A stretch of 64,000 nucleotides of DNA from Novosphingobium sp. MW5 (GCA_025938935.1 JAPCWB010000001.1:124001-188000); one strand, 5' to 3'; positions 35,101-45,448 are shown, counted from the stretch's first letter. The notes: generated by a model not told the origin, from the letters alone. Program-made: numbers and translations.

Positions 35101-35343
35101 GGAATCCTTGATTTCGGTTGCATTACGCTTGTCACCGATCGAGCTTTCGATCGATTGGCGCACGCCTGACACGACGATCATGTTGGTGGTGTCTTCGTCA
35201 CTGACCGCGGCTGCAGGAGCCTGGCTCGGATCGGACGTTGCGGTTGCCGCTGCCTGCTGCGCATTTGCGCTTGTTGCCGCAAGCGCAAGAATGCTGGCCG
35301 CCAAGGTCAATCTGGATGCGGACGCGACGAAACGCACTTTCAT
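32178..35343 (-). pseudogene. TonB-dependent receptor of the glycan locus, frameshifted near its C-terminus
   Basis: A long receptor (about 1,050 residues if restored) with signal peptide ending AATSANAQQ, a TonB box-like TNMIVVSGVRQSI, and the plug motif NVAEALQRIPGVEINRSNDGAGKQVQIRGL. This is typical of the Caulobacter/Xanthomonas carbohydrate receptor group. The main frame runs to about 32400 (YNWRSKFTQNR). There it shifts, and the correct barrel end follows in another frame (GARGQLDFSARFSLTKQIKF to GVAVNF at 32178). The shift lies at CGAAGTGG near 32400-32410 and removes the last strands needed for membrane insertion. ATG 35343 follows GGGAGAAG. It would import oligosaccharides released by the GH2 and other enzymes divergent from it. 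Confidence 0.8.
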
Positions 35344-35810
35344 GTCACTTCTCCCACTCGAAACGCTGATATCGTGTCATTCTTGTTTTTGCGACGCACC
35401 GGCAGACAAGGGTGAGCGCAACCAGCCCAGGCGGCCTGATTGCTGAGTCCGTCACTATAGACAGGTTGATTCTGCTGACTTGCCCCATCACCCAAATTCC
35501 CGGACCGTTATCCGCAGCCCGGACAACAAGGTCCCAGCCCATCATTTGGATCCCATATATCGCGTCAAACTCTTTAGTAAAGAAAATTGTTTCATTTATG
35601 TTGATGGGGCTGCGGCATCATAGACTGTGGCCGTCTTCAGATTATAGCATTGTTTAATAATATGAAACTTGAGATTCTCGGGGAGGTCTGGGTTCGCCTC
35701 AAAACTCGCACGCTCGATTCAACATTACCACTTGACCGCAGTTTCGGGTCATTTATGAAAATCACTTTATAAACTAATCGCGATAGCGACTCGCTGGGAG
35801 CGGACATTCG
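35344..35810. other. Divergent promoter region of the glycan locus
   Basis: This 467-base AT-rich space separates the TonB receptor from the GH2 operon and should hold both promoters. I see a palindrome CTTTAGTAAAG at 35572-35582 and an imperfect repeat GTTT-N9-AAAC near 35652. TTGACC is near 35733, with TATGAA 16 bases later, a reasonable plus-strand promoter for GH2. No gene is evident. Confidence 0.45.
35572..35582. promoter_or_regulatory. Palindrome CTTTAGTAAAG, possible ROK operator
   Basis: The 11-base palindrome lies in the receptor/GH2 intergenic region. AT-rich palindromes with TTTA/TAAA halves resemble binding sites of ROK repressors (NagC, Mlc, XylR), and a ROK repressor gene lies at the end of the locus. 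Assignment is inference. Confidence 0.35.
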
Positions 35811-38800
35811 ATGGATTGGAAACGCAGCGTGCAGGCATGGTTGCTGGGCTTGGCATTGCTCGGCGCTGCTTCTTCCAAGGGCTACGCGCAGGCAGTGGCG
35901 GCGGATCAGGCAATGGTCGGCCCGGTGAACGCAATCCTGCCGCTGGCCGGTCCGGCATTCCGCAAGGAACTCGCGGCGGCGCTGCCATTACAATCGGATT
36001 GGACGATCCAGGGCTGGATCCGCAGCGATCGCCGGACCGCTGAGCCACGAACGATCGCGTCGCTGGTCAACAAATCGGGAGAGGCGCTGTTTGACATTAC
36101 GATTGCAGAGGGTGAAGTCACCGCCGGAACCCATGCCCAGAACCTGCGCGCCACTATCTATGGGACAGCCGGGGACTGGCTGCCAGTAACAATTACCGCG
36201 AGGGGCGGTGAGATCGCGCTGCAAGTCGGTAAGGGGCCGCAGCAGAAGGCAGGCATTTGGCTTGACGGAATAGCGACCGCCCTATTGCTTGCCCCTCGTG
36301 TGAGCGGCCACAGCCCCTTCGGAGGGTCCGTTGTTAATTTCAGGGTGTCGCAAGGTAGCGCGGCCGATCTGCTTGCGGAGACCACCCCTCCGGACGCGAG
36401 CCTGATCCCCTTCGAAACAAGCAGCCCCAGCTGGCCACTGCAGACCAAGCAGTACGTTGGTCTGGACAGCGCGCAGGATCCGAAAACGCTGCCGCAGAGC
36501 CGTTCAAAGACGGAAATGCCGCTGCCGTCGGCCCGACTGCAGCTGACACCGTCGCTGACGCCGTCCGGAGCCGGGCGTTGGAAGATTGGCGCCTGGCGGT
36601 TCATTTCCGAACCGGAAGCAAGGGCTTCAGCCGCGGCAATCGCAACGCCGGGGTTTAACGACAGTACCTGGTTGGCCGCGACCGTTCCTGGGACCGCCCT
36701 GACCACCTATCTCGATAACGGGGCCTATCGCGATCCCGCTTATGGCCTCAACAACCTCCTCATACCCGAGAAACTGGGCCGGCAGGATTATTGGTACCGA
36801 ACCGAGTTTGTCCTGCCCGACGGGGCGACGCTGACCAATCAAGCCCTGATCTTCGAAGGCATTAATTATGCCGCCGAGATCTGGGTCAACGGACAGAGTC
36901 TTGGCAGCATCAAGGGTGCCTTCATCCGAGGGCGCTTCGCGTTGCCGGCATCGGTGAAGCCGAACGAGCGGGTCGCAGTTGCAGTGCGTGTCTCCCCGCC
37001 GCCCCATGGTGGATTGCCACACGAGGAATCGCTGCGGGCTGGCCCCGGCCAGAACGGCGGTCAGATGGCCATCGATGGCCCGACCTTTGCGGCCAGCGAA
37101 GGCTGGGACTGGGTACCGACAGTGCGCGACCGCGCGACCGGTATCTGGCAAGACGTGGTGCTCGAGGCGACCGGCGCAGTCCGGCTTGGCGATCCGCATG
37201 TGCAAACAGTGCTGCCAAAGCCCGACAACAGCATTGCCGAGCTGACGATCTCTGTTCCGGTGGTCAACCAGACGCCCGTGGCAGTTCCGGTAACGGTGAC
37301 TGCCAGCTTGGGCGATCTGACCTTGTCGCAAGTAGTCCAGCTGGAGCCGAGCAGCGCCGGGACGGCCATCTTCGCTCCCGAGCAATTCAAGCAGCTGCGC
37401 ATTATCAACCCTGAGCTGTGGTGGCCGAACGGCTATGGCAAACCGGCCCTGCAGCAGCTCAGGCTGGCGGCGCAGGCCAATGGCGTGCCAAGCGACACGC
37501 ACGAAATCCGCTTCGGAATCCGCGAAATCAGTTACGAACTGTCCGCGCTGGACTCAGCAGATGAACTGCAACGCGTCACCGTACTGCCGGACCGCAGCCA
37601 GGGCGAACAGCTGATCGACGTAAGCCACCCGAAGATCCGCAAGGTCAATGACGGCTGGGTTGTCTCACTGGCGCGCAATCTGCTCGGATCGCCGGCGCTT
37701 GTTCCCGCCGCCCCGTCTCCGCTGACGCCGCAACTTCTGATCAAGGTCAACGGCGTGCCGATCGCCGTGCGCGGCGGCAATTGGGGGATGGATGACTGGC
37801 TGAAGCGGGTTTCGCGCGAGCGGATGGAGCCCTATTTCCGGCTGCACCAGCAAGCCAATGTCAATACGATCCGCAACTGGCTGGGCCAGAGCACCGAACG
37901 GGTATTCTTTGACCTTGCCGATGAATATGGCCTGCTGGTATTGAACGATTTCTGGATTTCAACCCAAGATCACAATGGCGAACCCGGCGATAGCGCGCTG
38001 CTGCTGAGGAATGCCGACGACACCATCGGCCGCTTCCAGTACCACCCCTCGATCGCGCTATGGATCGGGCGCAACGAAGGCGTCCCGCCGCCCGTGCTCA
38101 ACACCGGCCTCGATCAGCTGGTGCGGGAACGCGACGGTACCGGGCTCTATCTGCCCAACTCGCGCACGGTGCTGATGTCCAATAGTGGACCGTGGAACTA
38201 TCAACCGCCTGAAGCCTACTTCACCCGGCTGGCGCGGGGTTTCTCGACCGAAGTCGGAACCCCGTCGTTCCCGACACTCGAGACCTTCAAGACGATGATG
38301 CCGGAAGCCGATCAATGGCCGATCAGCGACAGCTGGGCCTATCATGACTGGCACCAGGGCAAGGCCGGTGACGTGGCGGGCTTCATGAAGACCCTGACAG
38401 ATCGTTTCGGCGCGCCAACCGACCTCGCCGACTTCGAGAAGAAGGCGCAGCTGCTGAACTATGAATCCCATCGTGCCATCTTCGAGGGGATGAATGACGG
38501 GCTGTTTGAACGCAACAGCGGCCGACTGTTGTGGATGACCCATCCGGCCTGGCCCAGTACCCTGTGGCAGATCTACAGCCACAACTACGATACCCAGGCC
38601 TCCTATTTCGGCTTCAAGAAGGGCACCGAACCGGTCCACGTGCAGCTCAACCTGCCGGGACGCGAGGTTGCCGTGGTCAACAGCCTGACCAATCCGATCC
38701 GCCGGGCGCGGGTCACCTTGCGCACTTACAGCCTGGAAGGGGCATTGCTGAGCGATCGCACTGCCGCGCTGGACGCGCGCGGGCTGGCGACGACCAAGAG

Positions 38801-39255
38801 CGGGCTGGCGATTGACGCGGCCTTGTTCAACCGATCGCCGGTGGTGCTGGCCAGTGCTGGCGCTGCGCGATGCAAAAAGCCGACTGCTGAGCGAAAACAC
38901 CTATTGGCTGGCACGAGAAGCGGCTGCCTATCGGGTGATGCCGGCCATGAAGCCGGCGACGGTGGTCATTACAACGCAGCGCACGGCCGGCGGGCAAGAA
39001 CCCGAAATACGCGCGACACTGCGCAATGAAGGTGCGGTGCCCGCGTTGATGGTGAGACTTTCGGCAATCGATGGCAGGGGGGCTCGGGTCTTGCCGGCTT
39101 ACTGGAGCGACAATTACGTTTCGCTGTTGCCCGGTGAAACGCGGACGATCACGCTGACCACACCCCGGTCGGGCGCCGTGCCGACAACTTTAGGGATCGA
39201 CGGCTGGAACCTAGCCAGCAGTTCGGTTGCGATCGGCTCGGAGCGCGTGCCATGA
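35811..39255 (+). pseudogene. Secreted GH2 family glycosidase, frameshifted near its C-terminus
   Basis: About 1,150 residues if restored. It has a signal peptide (LLGLALLGAASSKGYAQ), a sandwich domain near 60-200, and the GH2 sugar-binding domain with WYRTEFVLP and GINYAAEIWVNGQSLGSIKGAF. An immunoglobulin-like domain follows, then the TIM barrel with VRGGNWGMDDWLKRVSRERM and NVNTIRNWLGQ. The acid/base Glu sits in WIGRNEGVPPP and the nucleophile Glu in GFSTEVGTPSFP. Closest groups are beta-mannosidase and exo-beta-glucosaminidase-like GH2. Near 38862 one extra base shifts the frame; the restored tail (LALRDAKSRLLSENTYWLAR...) ends at 39255, overlapping the next ATG. That overlap supports the restored reading. 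The catalytic part is intact upstream of the shift. Confidence 0.82.
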
Positions 39256-40547
39256 TCGCGGAGCGGACTGCAAGCTGTCGCCGCATTGGAGCGGGCCTGT
39301 GCACCGCACTGTTGCTGTCCTGGGCGCCAGCAGCCCACGCGAAGGCCTCGGCAACCTGCGATAAGGTTGCTGCCGACTATAACTACATCCTGGGCACGCA
39401 GGCCTTCGGGGGCGACCGGATCTCTCCCGGGAAATCGGCGCTGTTGAGGCATGCGCAAGAAATCAGGGCGCTTGGCTCCAACGTGCTCAAGATCTCCCTG
39501 GGCAAGCGCCAGGCGGTAAAATATGGCTTTGGCGTTGCGGCGCGCAATGCCCGGACCGAACTGGAATATGTGAAGGCGGCGCCGGGACTGCAGCAGGTCC
39601 TCGATCTCGATTTCAAATATTATCAGTTCTGGGTCCAAAGCTTCACCGGCAGCGAGTGGCGCGACGGTGTCACCAAGGCGGAGGCCAAGGCCTATTACCG
39701 CGAGACTTACGAGCTCACTGCCTGGCTGCTCAAGCGCTATTCCGGCACCGGCAAGACCTTCATGCTGGGAAATTGGGAGGGCGACTGGCTGCTGAACGGT
39801 GGCCAGGGCAAGGCCGCCACGCCGACACCGCAGGCGATCACGGGCATGATCGATTGGTTGAACCTGCGCCAGAAAGCCGTTGACGATGCCAAGGCTGCGA
39901 CCCCGCACAAGGAGGTCGAGGTTTACCATTACGTCGAGGTCAACCTGGTCAGGCGGGCGCTCGAAGGCAAGCCAAGCGTTGCCCTGAGTGTACTACCCGC
40001 AACCAATGTCGACCTTGTTTCCTATTCGAGTTACGAAGCCATCAAGCAATCGAAGGTGCCGGATATCGCCGCGATCAGGGAGCCGCTGACCCAGGTCGTT
40101 CGCTATCTTCAAGGGCAGTTGAAGCCCAAGCCCGGCCTGCCCTTTGCCAACCGGGTCTTCATCGGGGAATTCGGCTATCACGCCAATGCCCGCCTGCCGC
40201 TGACAGTGGAGCAGCAGTTCCTGAAGAGCCGCTATGTGATGCAGGTCGCGGTCGAGCTCGACATGCCCTTTGCCCTGATCTGGCAGCTGTACAACAACGA
40301 GTTTGGGCCCGACGGCACTTCGGCCGAGATGGGCTTGCTCGAGGACAACGGACAGAAGCGAGCGCTGTACTTCCTGCATCAGCGGTATCTTGTGGCGATG
40401 ACAGCTTTTGTAGCCGACAGCTGTCGTCAATCCGGACACGCGCCAGCTGGCGCTGCGTTCAGGAGGCGCGCGCTGGAGGTGTTGCAATCGCTGTCGTTCG
40501 AAAAAATGGAACAGCTCGCTCAGGAGCATCGGTCTAACCAGGGATAG
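39252..40547 (+). CDS. Secreted glycoside hydrolase-like protein (clan GH-A type)
   Basis: A 431-residue secreted protein (signal LCTALLLSWAPAAHA) that I cannot place in a named family. Features suggest a TIM-barrel retaining glycosidase: LGNWEGDWLL, where a Glu after Asn-Trp could be the acid/base, and RVFIGEFGYHAN near residue 300, which resembles the nucleophile strand (GEFG) of GH5/GH39-like enzymes. FALIWQLYNNEF follows as a last barrel strand. It overlaps the GH2 gene by 4 bases and precedes an esterase, so it should act on the same glycan. Catalytic residues and linkage are inference. Confidence 0.6.
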   Translation: MIAERTASCRRIGAGLCTALLLSWAPAAHAKASATCDKVAADYNYILGTQAFGGDRISPGKSALLRHAQEIRALGSNVLKISLGKRQAVKYGFGVAARNARTELEYVKAAPGLQQVLDLDFKYYQFWVQSFTGSEWRDGVTKAEAKAYYRETYELTAWLLKRYSGTGKTFMLGNWEGDWLLNGGQGKAATPTPQAITGMIDWLNLRQKAVDDAKAATPHKEVEVYHYVEVNLVRRALEGKPSVALSVLPATNVDLVSYSSYEAIKQSKVPDIAAIREPLTQVVRYLQGQLKPKPGLPFANRVFIGEFGYHANARLPLTVEQQFLKSRYVMQVAVELDMPFALIWQLYNNEFGPDGTSAEMGLLEDNGQKRALYFLHQRYLVAMTAFVADSCRQSGHAPAGAAFRRRALEVLQSLSFEKMEQLAQEHRSNQG

Positions 40548-40595
40548 ACTTGGCCTACCGTTCGAACCGGAGCGCCTGCCAGAAGGATATTGACC

Positions 40596-41568
40596 GTGCC
40601 TGATCTATCCCGGCGCTCCTTCATCAATGGCGGCTTGGGCCTCGCCGCGCTTGGCCTGTCGGACGCGGCAGGGGCTTTGCTGCCCGAGTTCGGCGGCGAA
40701 GTTCTGCCGCTCTGGCAAGGAGCAGCACCAGGCCGCGTCAATCTGGATCTGACCCAGGCTGTCGAAGATAAGCCTGGTGCGAACGGCCTCCGCAACCGCC
40801 GGATCACCCGGATCGGCACACCGGCACTGGTCGTGATGCGGGCACCGCAACCGAACGGCGCAGCGATGATAGTCGTTCCGGGTGGCGGCTATTCAGCGTT
40901 TAACTACGATCTGACCGGCATCGAGCCAGCTCTGTGGCTGAATGCTCGCGGAATAACGGCCTTCATCCTTCTCCATCGCCTGCCAGCAGAAGGTTGGCTG
41001 CGGCGCGCCGACGTTCCGCTGCAGGACGCGCAGCGGGCGCTCCGGCTGGTCCGCGCCGATGCTGAGAAGCTCAAGGTCGATCCCGATCGCATCGGCGTCA
41101 TGGGATTCTCTCGCCGGGGGACATGTCGCGGGCTCGCTCGCGCTGCGATTTGACCAACAGGTCTATGATCCGGTCGATGCCACCGATTCCGTCTCCGCCA
41201 GACCAGACCTTGCCGCGCTGCTCTACCCGGTAATCACCATGGGGGCGGATGCGCATGCGCCGTCGCGCACTGCACTGCTCGGTGTCAATCCGTCAGCGGC
41301 TGAGCGTGATGCCTATTCGCTCGAACGGCATGTTCCGCCCAGTGCGCCGCCCATATTCCTGAGCTGCGCCGGCGATGATCCAGTGGTGCCACCAGTCAAC
41401 AGCATGGCCATGTATAAGGCGGTTCTGGAGGCGGGGGTAAAAGCTGAGCTGCACATGTTCCAGAAGGGCGGCCATGGCTTTGCCCTGCGTCTGCCGCAAT
41501 CTGCCCCGACTGCCCGCTGGCCCGAGCTGATGCTCAACTTTGCTCGCTTCAACGGTCTGATATCGTAA
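40596..41568 (+). pseudogene. Tat-exported alpha/beta-hydrolase esterase, frameshifted at the active site
   Basis: The protein starts LSRRSFINGGLGLAALGLS, a twin-arginine signal. It then shows the oxyanion HGGG-equivalent VVPGGGYSAFNYD and the esterase/xylan acetylesterase layout RLVRADAEKLKVDPDRIGVMGFS. One extra C near 41110-41113 breaks the frame exactly in the nucleophile motif G-F-S-A-G-G. The continuation in another frame (GGHVAGSLALRFDQQ, then SCAGDDPVVPP with the Asp and KGGHGFALR with the His) ends at 41568. Restored length is about 320 residues. GTG 40596 lies 8 bases after AGAAGGA; a TTG at 40590 is the alternative. It would remove acyl groups from the glycan. Confidence 0.78.
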
Positions 41569-41581
41569 ACGCTTGAGCGTT
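41568..41581. promoter_or_regulatory. Perfect palindrome AACGCT-TG-AGCGTT before the permease gene
   Basis: Two 6-base arms around TG directly after the esterase stop and about 90 bases before the permease start. The symmetry resembles operators of LacI/GalR-type sugar repressors, but no such regulator is in the window. It could also be a short hairpin. Confidence 0.4.
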
Positions 41582-41669
41582 AGATTAAACAAATTTGATT
41601 TACATATCCGTCAGAGACGTTATGCCGAGTGGCGGGAACAGGATTCGGCCGGTCGTAAGGGGTCGCCAC

Positions 41670-42959
41670 GTGAAAACAGAAAAACCATCGGCAAGTACCG
41701 GACTGGCCTTTGCCTGCGTAACCACCCTCTTCTTTGCCTGGGGGTTCATCACTTCGCTGATCGATCCACTGGTCGCCTCGGTCAAGGGGATCTTCAGCCT
41801 GTCCGACGTTGAGGCGCAGCTGAGTGCATCGGCCTTCTTCATTGCCTATGGGGTGATGAGCCTGCCAGCCGCTGCGCTATTGGCGCGCCGCAAGTCGGTG
41901 ACAACCGTCCTCATCGCACTCGCATTGATGGTTGCGGGCTGCGTGCTGATGCTGCTCGCCACCAACCTCTCTCTTTATCCGCTGGTGCTGTTCGGCCTGT
42001 TCGTGCTGGCCAGCGGGATTACCATCCTGCAGGTCGCGGCCAACCCGCTGGCTGCGGGGCTCGGCCGACCAGACCGCAGCCATCTGCGGCTGACTTTCAG
42101 CCAGGCGCTCAACAGCCTTGGCACTTTCATCGGTCCCTATCTTGGCGCCTCGCTGTTTCTGAAGGGCGTCGAAATCAAGGAAGGCCAGGAGCTGACCGCA
42201 TCCGTGCGCGCTGCGGCGCTTACCGGTATCGATTTCGCATTTCTGCTGATCGCCATGATGATCGTGGTCCTGGCCCTGTTCATCTGGTCTTCGCGCCGGC
42301 TGATCGCATCAGCGGCGCCAACTTCGCCGACCCAGTCGACAGGTGGCATCGCAGCCATGCTCCGTGAGGCGACCTCGTCGCGCTGGGCCCTGCTCGGTGG
42401 CGGGGCGATCTTCCTTTATGTCGGTGCCGAAGTCGCGATCGGGACGCAGATGGCGCTGTTTCTCCATAGCGACGCCGTGCTGGGCGTCTCGCTTGAGCAG
42501 GCTGGAAAGATGGTAAGCCTCTATTGGGGCGGGGCAATGATTGGTCGCCTGGTCGGGGCAGCCTTGCTTGCCCGGATGCGCGCGCCCGCACTGCTTGGCG
42601 GGTTTGCGGCCATTGCCTGTGCAATCTGCCTGTTCGTGGTTATGATCGGTGGTGCCGCAAGCGGCTATGCCGCGCTCTCCATCGGCCTGTTCAATTCCAT
42701 CATGTTCCCCGTGATCTTCACCTTGACGCTTGAACGCTCGACCGCCAGCCAGGAAGCGACATCGGGGTTTCTGTGCTTCAGCATTGTTGGCGGCGCTGCG
42801 GTTCCGCTCCTCGTCGGGCTTGTCTCGGGCGCAACCAGCTATGCTACAGCCTTCATCGTACCCGCGATCTGCTATGCGCTGCTCCTCGGCTTCGCCCTTG
42901 CTGCCGGACGGGTCGCTGCGAACCGCAGTAGCGATGCCACCTCGATGGCCGGACACTGA
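41670..42959 (+). CDS. FHS family sugar:H+ symporter (FucP/GluP-like MFS)
   Basis: A 12-helix transporter of about 430 residues. The first helix FACVTTLFFAWGFITSLIDPLV and YGVMSLPAAALLARRKS are the signature of the fucose/glucose/galactose permease family, and FSQALNSLGTFIGPYLGASLF is the conserved helix-5 region. GTG 41670 lies 7 bases after TAAGGGG; the upstream ATG at 41595 lacks a site. It would carry the monosaccharide released by the periplasmic glycosidases. With mannose-6-phosphate isomerase next, mannose is a reasonable cargo. Confidence 0.85.
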   Translation: MKTEKPSASTGLAFACVTTLFFAWGFITSLIDPLVASVKGIFSLSDVEAQLSASAFFIAYGVMSLPAAALLARRKSVTTVLIALALMVAGCVLMLLATNLSLYPLVLFGLFVLASGITILQVAANPLAAGLGRPDRSHLRLTFSQALNSLGTFIGPYLGASLFLKGVEIKEGQELTASVRAAALTGIDFAFLLIAMMIVVLALFIWSSRRLIASAAPTSPTQSTGGIAAMLREATSSRWALLGGGAIFLYVGAEVAIGTQMALFLHSDAVLGVSLEQAGKMVSLYWGGAMIGRLVGAALLARMRAPALLGGFAAIACAICLFVVMIGGAASGYAALSIGLFNSIMFPVIFTLTLERSTASQEATSGFLCFSIVGGAAVPLLVGLVSGATSYATAFIVPAICYALLLGFALAAGRVAANRSSDATSMAGH

Positions 42960-42973
42960 GCGAGTTAGCGACG

Positions 42974-43795
42974 ATGCCAGTTCGCCAACTTGAAAGCCGC
43001 GCGTTCGAAAAGGTCTGGGGAAGACATGACATTCCGCCCAGCTTCGCGATTGCCCGTGGAATGGCTGGGCCTGTCGGGGAAATCTGGTTTGAGGACGATC
43101 CTGACAGTGCGCTTCTGATCAAGTATCTCTTCACCTCGGCCAAGCTCTCGATTCAGGTGCACCCATCTGATCAGCAGGCCCGCGCGATTGGCCATCCGCG
43201 TGGCAAGGATGAGGCTTGGTACGTGATTTCGGCAGAACCGGAGGCTGTCATCGGTGCCGGATTTGACAAGGCACTAACTGCCGATGAACTGCACTCAGCC
43301 GCGCTCGATGGCAGCATCGATACATTGATGACCTGGCACAAGGTTAATCCGGGCGACTTCTTCTATGTTCCGGCAGGCACCGTGCACGCAATTGGTGCCG
43401 GGGTCTCGCTCCTCGAAATCCAGCAGAACGTCGATCTGACCTATCGGCTATTTGATTATGGCCGCCCGCGTGAACTCCAGCTCGAAGAAGGGTTGGCGGT
43501 GTCAAAACCCGAACCGTTTGCCCACTGTCAGCGTGACGTCGCTACGGCTCCGCGTGAAATGCTGGCCGCTGGGCCTAAGCTCGTGATCGAACGCCTGATG
43601 GGACCGTCAGATCAGGCCATCTTGGCTACTGCCGAATCCCCGGGGTGGTTGATCCCGATTGCAGGCACATGCAGGATCAACGGTACTACTCTGCCGGTCG
43701 GATCGGTCTGGCTGACCGACACGCCCACGAACGTACAACTGGGCCCTGACGATTGCCTGATCGCTGCAGCCGCAGGCAGCGAACTGGGAGGCTAG
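42974..43795 (+). CDS. manA: Mannose-6-phosphate isomerase, class I
   Basis: A 273-residue zinc-dependent cupin interconverting mannose-6-phosphate and fructose-6-phosphate. Zinc ligands are visible in IQVHPSDQQA (Q-x-H), DEAWYVI (Glu) and VPAGTVHAIG (His). The substrate Arg lies in LTYRLFDYGRPRELQ. It is shorter than the E. coli enzyme (about 390), like other compact bacterial forms. Placement between the permease and a sulfatase ties the locus to a mannose-containing glycan, with the ROK kinase supplying the phosphate. Confidence 0.87.
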   Translation: MPVRQLESRAFEKVWGRHDIPPSFAIARGMAGPVGEIWFEDDPDSALLIKYLFTSAKLSIQVHPSDQQARAIGHPRGKDEAWYVISAEPEAVIGAGFDKALTADELHSAALDGSIDTLMTWHKVNPGDFFYVPAGTVHAIGAGVSLLEIQQNVDLTYRLFDYGRPRELQLEEGLAVSKPEPFAHCQRDVATAPREMLAAGPKLVIERLMGPSDQAILATAESPGWLIPIAGTCRINGTTLPVGSVWLTDTPTNVQLGPDDCLIAAAAGSELGG

Positions 43796-43804
43796 GAGAC
43801 GACC

Positions 43805-45448
43805 ATGAAGAGACAATCCTTGCATCGGCGCGCTATTGGCGGACTGTTCGCGGCGCTACTGCTGACCTCTGCAGCCGTGCCGGTCGCAGCGGCGCCCAAT
43901 GACAGTGCCGCGCCAGCCGGTGCGGCAAAACAAGCTGTGCCGCGGGCCGCCAGCCGACCGAACTTCGTCTTCATCCTCAATGACGACCAGCGCTTTGATG
44001 CGATGGGCTTTCTCGATCCGGCGCTGAAGACGCCCAATATGGACCGAATTGCCCGCGAGGGCGTCCATTTCCGCAATGCCTTCGTCACCACTTCCTTGTG
44101 CAGCCCAAGCCGGGCCTCGATCCTGACCGGCCAGTACATGCACAACCATGGCATCGTCGATAACAACATCAAGTTCCGGCCGGGAACCTTTTTCTTCCCC
44201 CAGGCGCTGCAGCAAGCTGGCTACAACACTGCCTTTGTCGGCAAGTGGCACATGGGCGGGAACAGCGATGATCCTCAACCGGGGTTCAACCGCTGGATCA
44301 GTTTCAAGGGTCAGGGCAACTATCTGCCAGATGACGGAAAGGGCGGGCCTCGCCACATGCTCAATATCGATGGGCAGCGGGTGGCTCAGCGCGGCTACAT
44401 TACCGACGAGCTTAATGGCTATGCACTCGATTGGCTGAAGCAGCAAAACAAGGACAAGCCGTTCTTCCTCTACCTTAGCCACAAGGCCGTCCACGCCGAT
44501 TTCATCCCGGCCGAGCGGCACCGCAACCTCTACCGCCGGGACAGCATCAAGCTGCCAGACAGTATGGCTGACACGCCGGAAAACTATGAAGGCAAGCCGC
44601 GCTGGGTGAAGACCCAGCGCAATTCATGGCATGGAGTCGATTTCCCCTATCATTCGACGCTCGACATCCCAGACTTCAAGGTCCGCTATAACGAGACGCT
44701 GGCCGCCGTCGACGAAGGCATCGGCGCAGTCCTCGCCGAGCTCAAGAAGAAGGGACTGCTGGAAAACACCATTGTGGTGATGATGGGTGATAACGGTTTC
44801 ATGTTTGGCGAACATGGCCTGATCGACAAACGCAATGCCTATGAAGAATCGATGCGCGTGCCCTTCATCGCCTTTGGTGGCGGCATGCCCAAAGGCCGGG
44901 TTGTCGACGACATGATCGCGAACATCGACATTGCCCCGACCTTTCTGGCCCTGGCTGGAATAAAGGCACCCAGCACGGTCGCGATTGATGGCATGAGCTT
45001 TGCCGACCAGCTGATGGGCCGCCCGAACCCGGCACCATGGCGCACGTCACTCAATTACGAATACTACTGGGAATACAACTACCCCCAGACGCCATCGACG
45101 TTTGCACTGCGAGGCGATCGTTACAAGTACATCCAGTATCACGGAATCTGGGATACCGAGGAACTGTACGATCTGAAGACCGATCCCAAGGAAATGCGCA
45201 ACCTGATCGCTGATCCGAAGCTGCGACCAATCTTGAAGCAGATGCGCCAGGACCTGTTCGCGCGACTTGATCCAACGGATGGCCGGACAACCATAACCTT
45301 CACCGAGCGCACCGATGAAGGATCGGTGCTGCGTAACAAGGCAGGCGCCAAGCCCGGCGACTTCCCGGCACGTTGGAACCGCGACGGGAGCGAAAAAGAT
45401 TTGCGCGACGGCATGAAGGCAGAGGGCGGCAAACCGCCGGAGCATTGA
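43805..45448 (+). CDS. Secreted sulfatase (formylglycine type)
   Basis: A 547-residue type I sulfatase with a signal peptide (GGLFAALLLTSAAVPVAAA). The metal site begins NFVFILNDDQR (D60, D61). The formylglycine motif is CSPSRASILTG with Cys99, the residue oxidised to the catalytic aldehyde. GKWHMGG and MMGDNGFMFGEHGLIDKRNAYEESMRVP complete the active site. The sequence resembles family S1 enzymes on marine polysaccharides. A maturase (FGE or anSME) must be encoded elsewhere. The site GGAGG...GGAGACG precedes the ATG. It implies that the target glycan is sulfated. Confidence 0.9.
   Translation: MKRQSLHRRAIGGLFAALLLTSAAVPVAAAPNDSAAPAGAAKQAVPRAASRPNFVFILNDDQRFDAMGFLDPALKTPNMDRIAREGVHFRNAFVTTSLCSPSRASILTGQYMHNHGIVDNNIKFRPGTFFFPQALQQAGYNTAFVGKWHMGGNSDDPQPGFNRWISFKGQGNYLPDDGKGGPRHMLNIDGQRVAQRGYITDELNGYALDWLKQQNKDKPFFLYLSHKAVHADFIPAERHRNLYRRDSIKLPDSMADTPENYEGKPRWVKTQRNSWHGVDFPYHSTLDIPDFKVRYNETLAAVDEGIGAVLAELKKKGLLENTIVVMMGDNGFMFGEHGLIDKRNAYEESMRVPFIAFGGGMPKGRVVDDMIANIDIAPTFLALAGIKAPSTVAIDGMSFADQLMGRPNPAPWRTSLNYEYYWEYNYPQTPSTFALRGDRYKYIQYHGIWDTEELYDLKTDPKEMRNLIADPKLRPILKQMRQDLFARLDPTDGRTTITFTERTDEGSVLRNKAGAKPGDFPARWNRDGSEKDLRDGMKAEGGKPPEH

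Noticed and set aside
35811..41568. Programmed ribosomal frameshifting in the glycan locus genes
   Set aside because: No slippery heptamer with a downstream structure is evident. The shifts differ in direction and context, and five independent programmed events in one locus are implausible.
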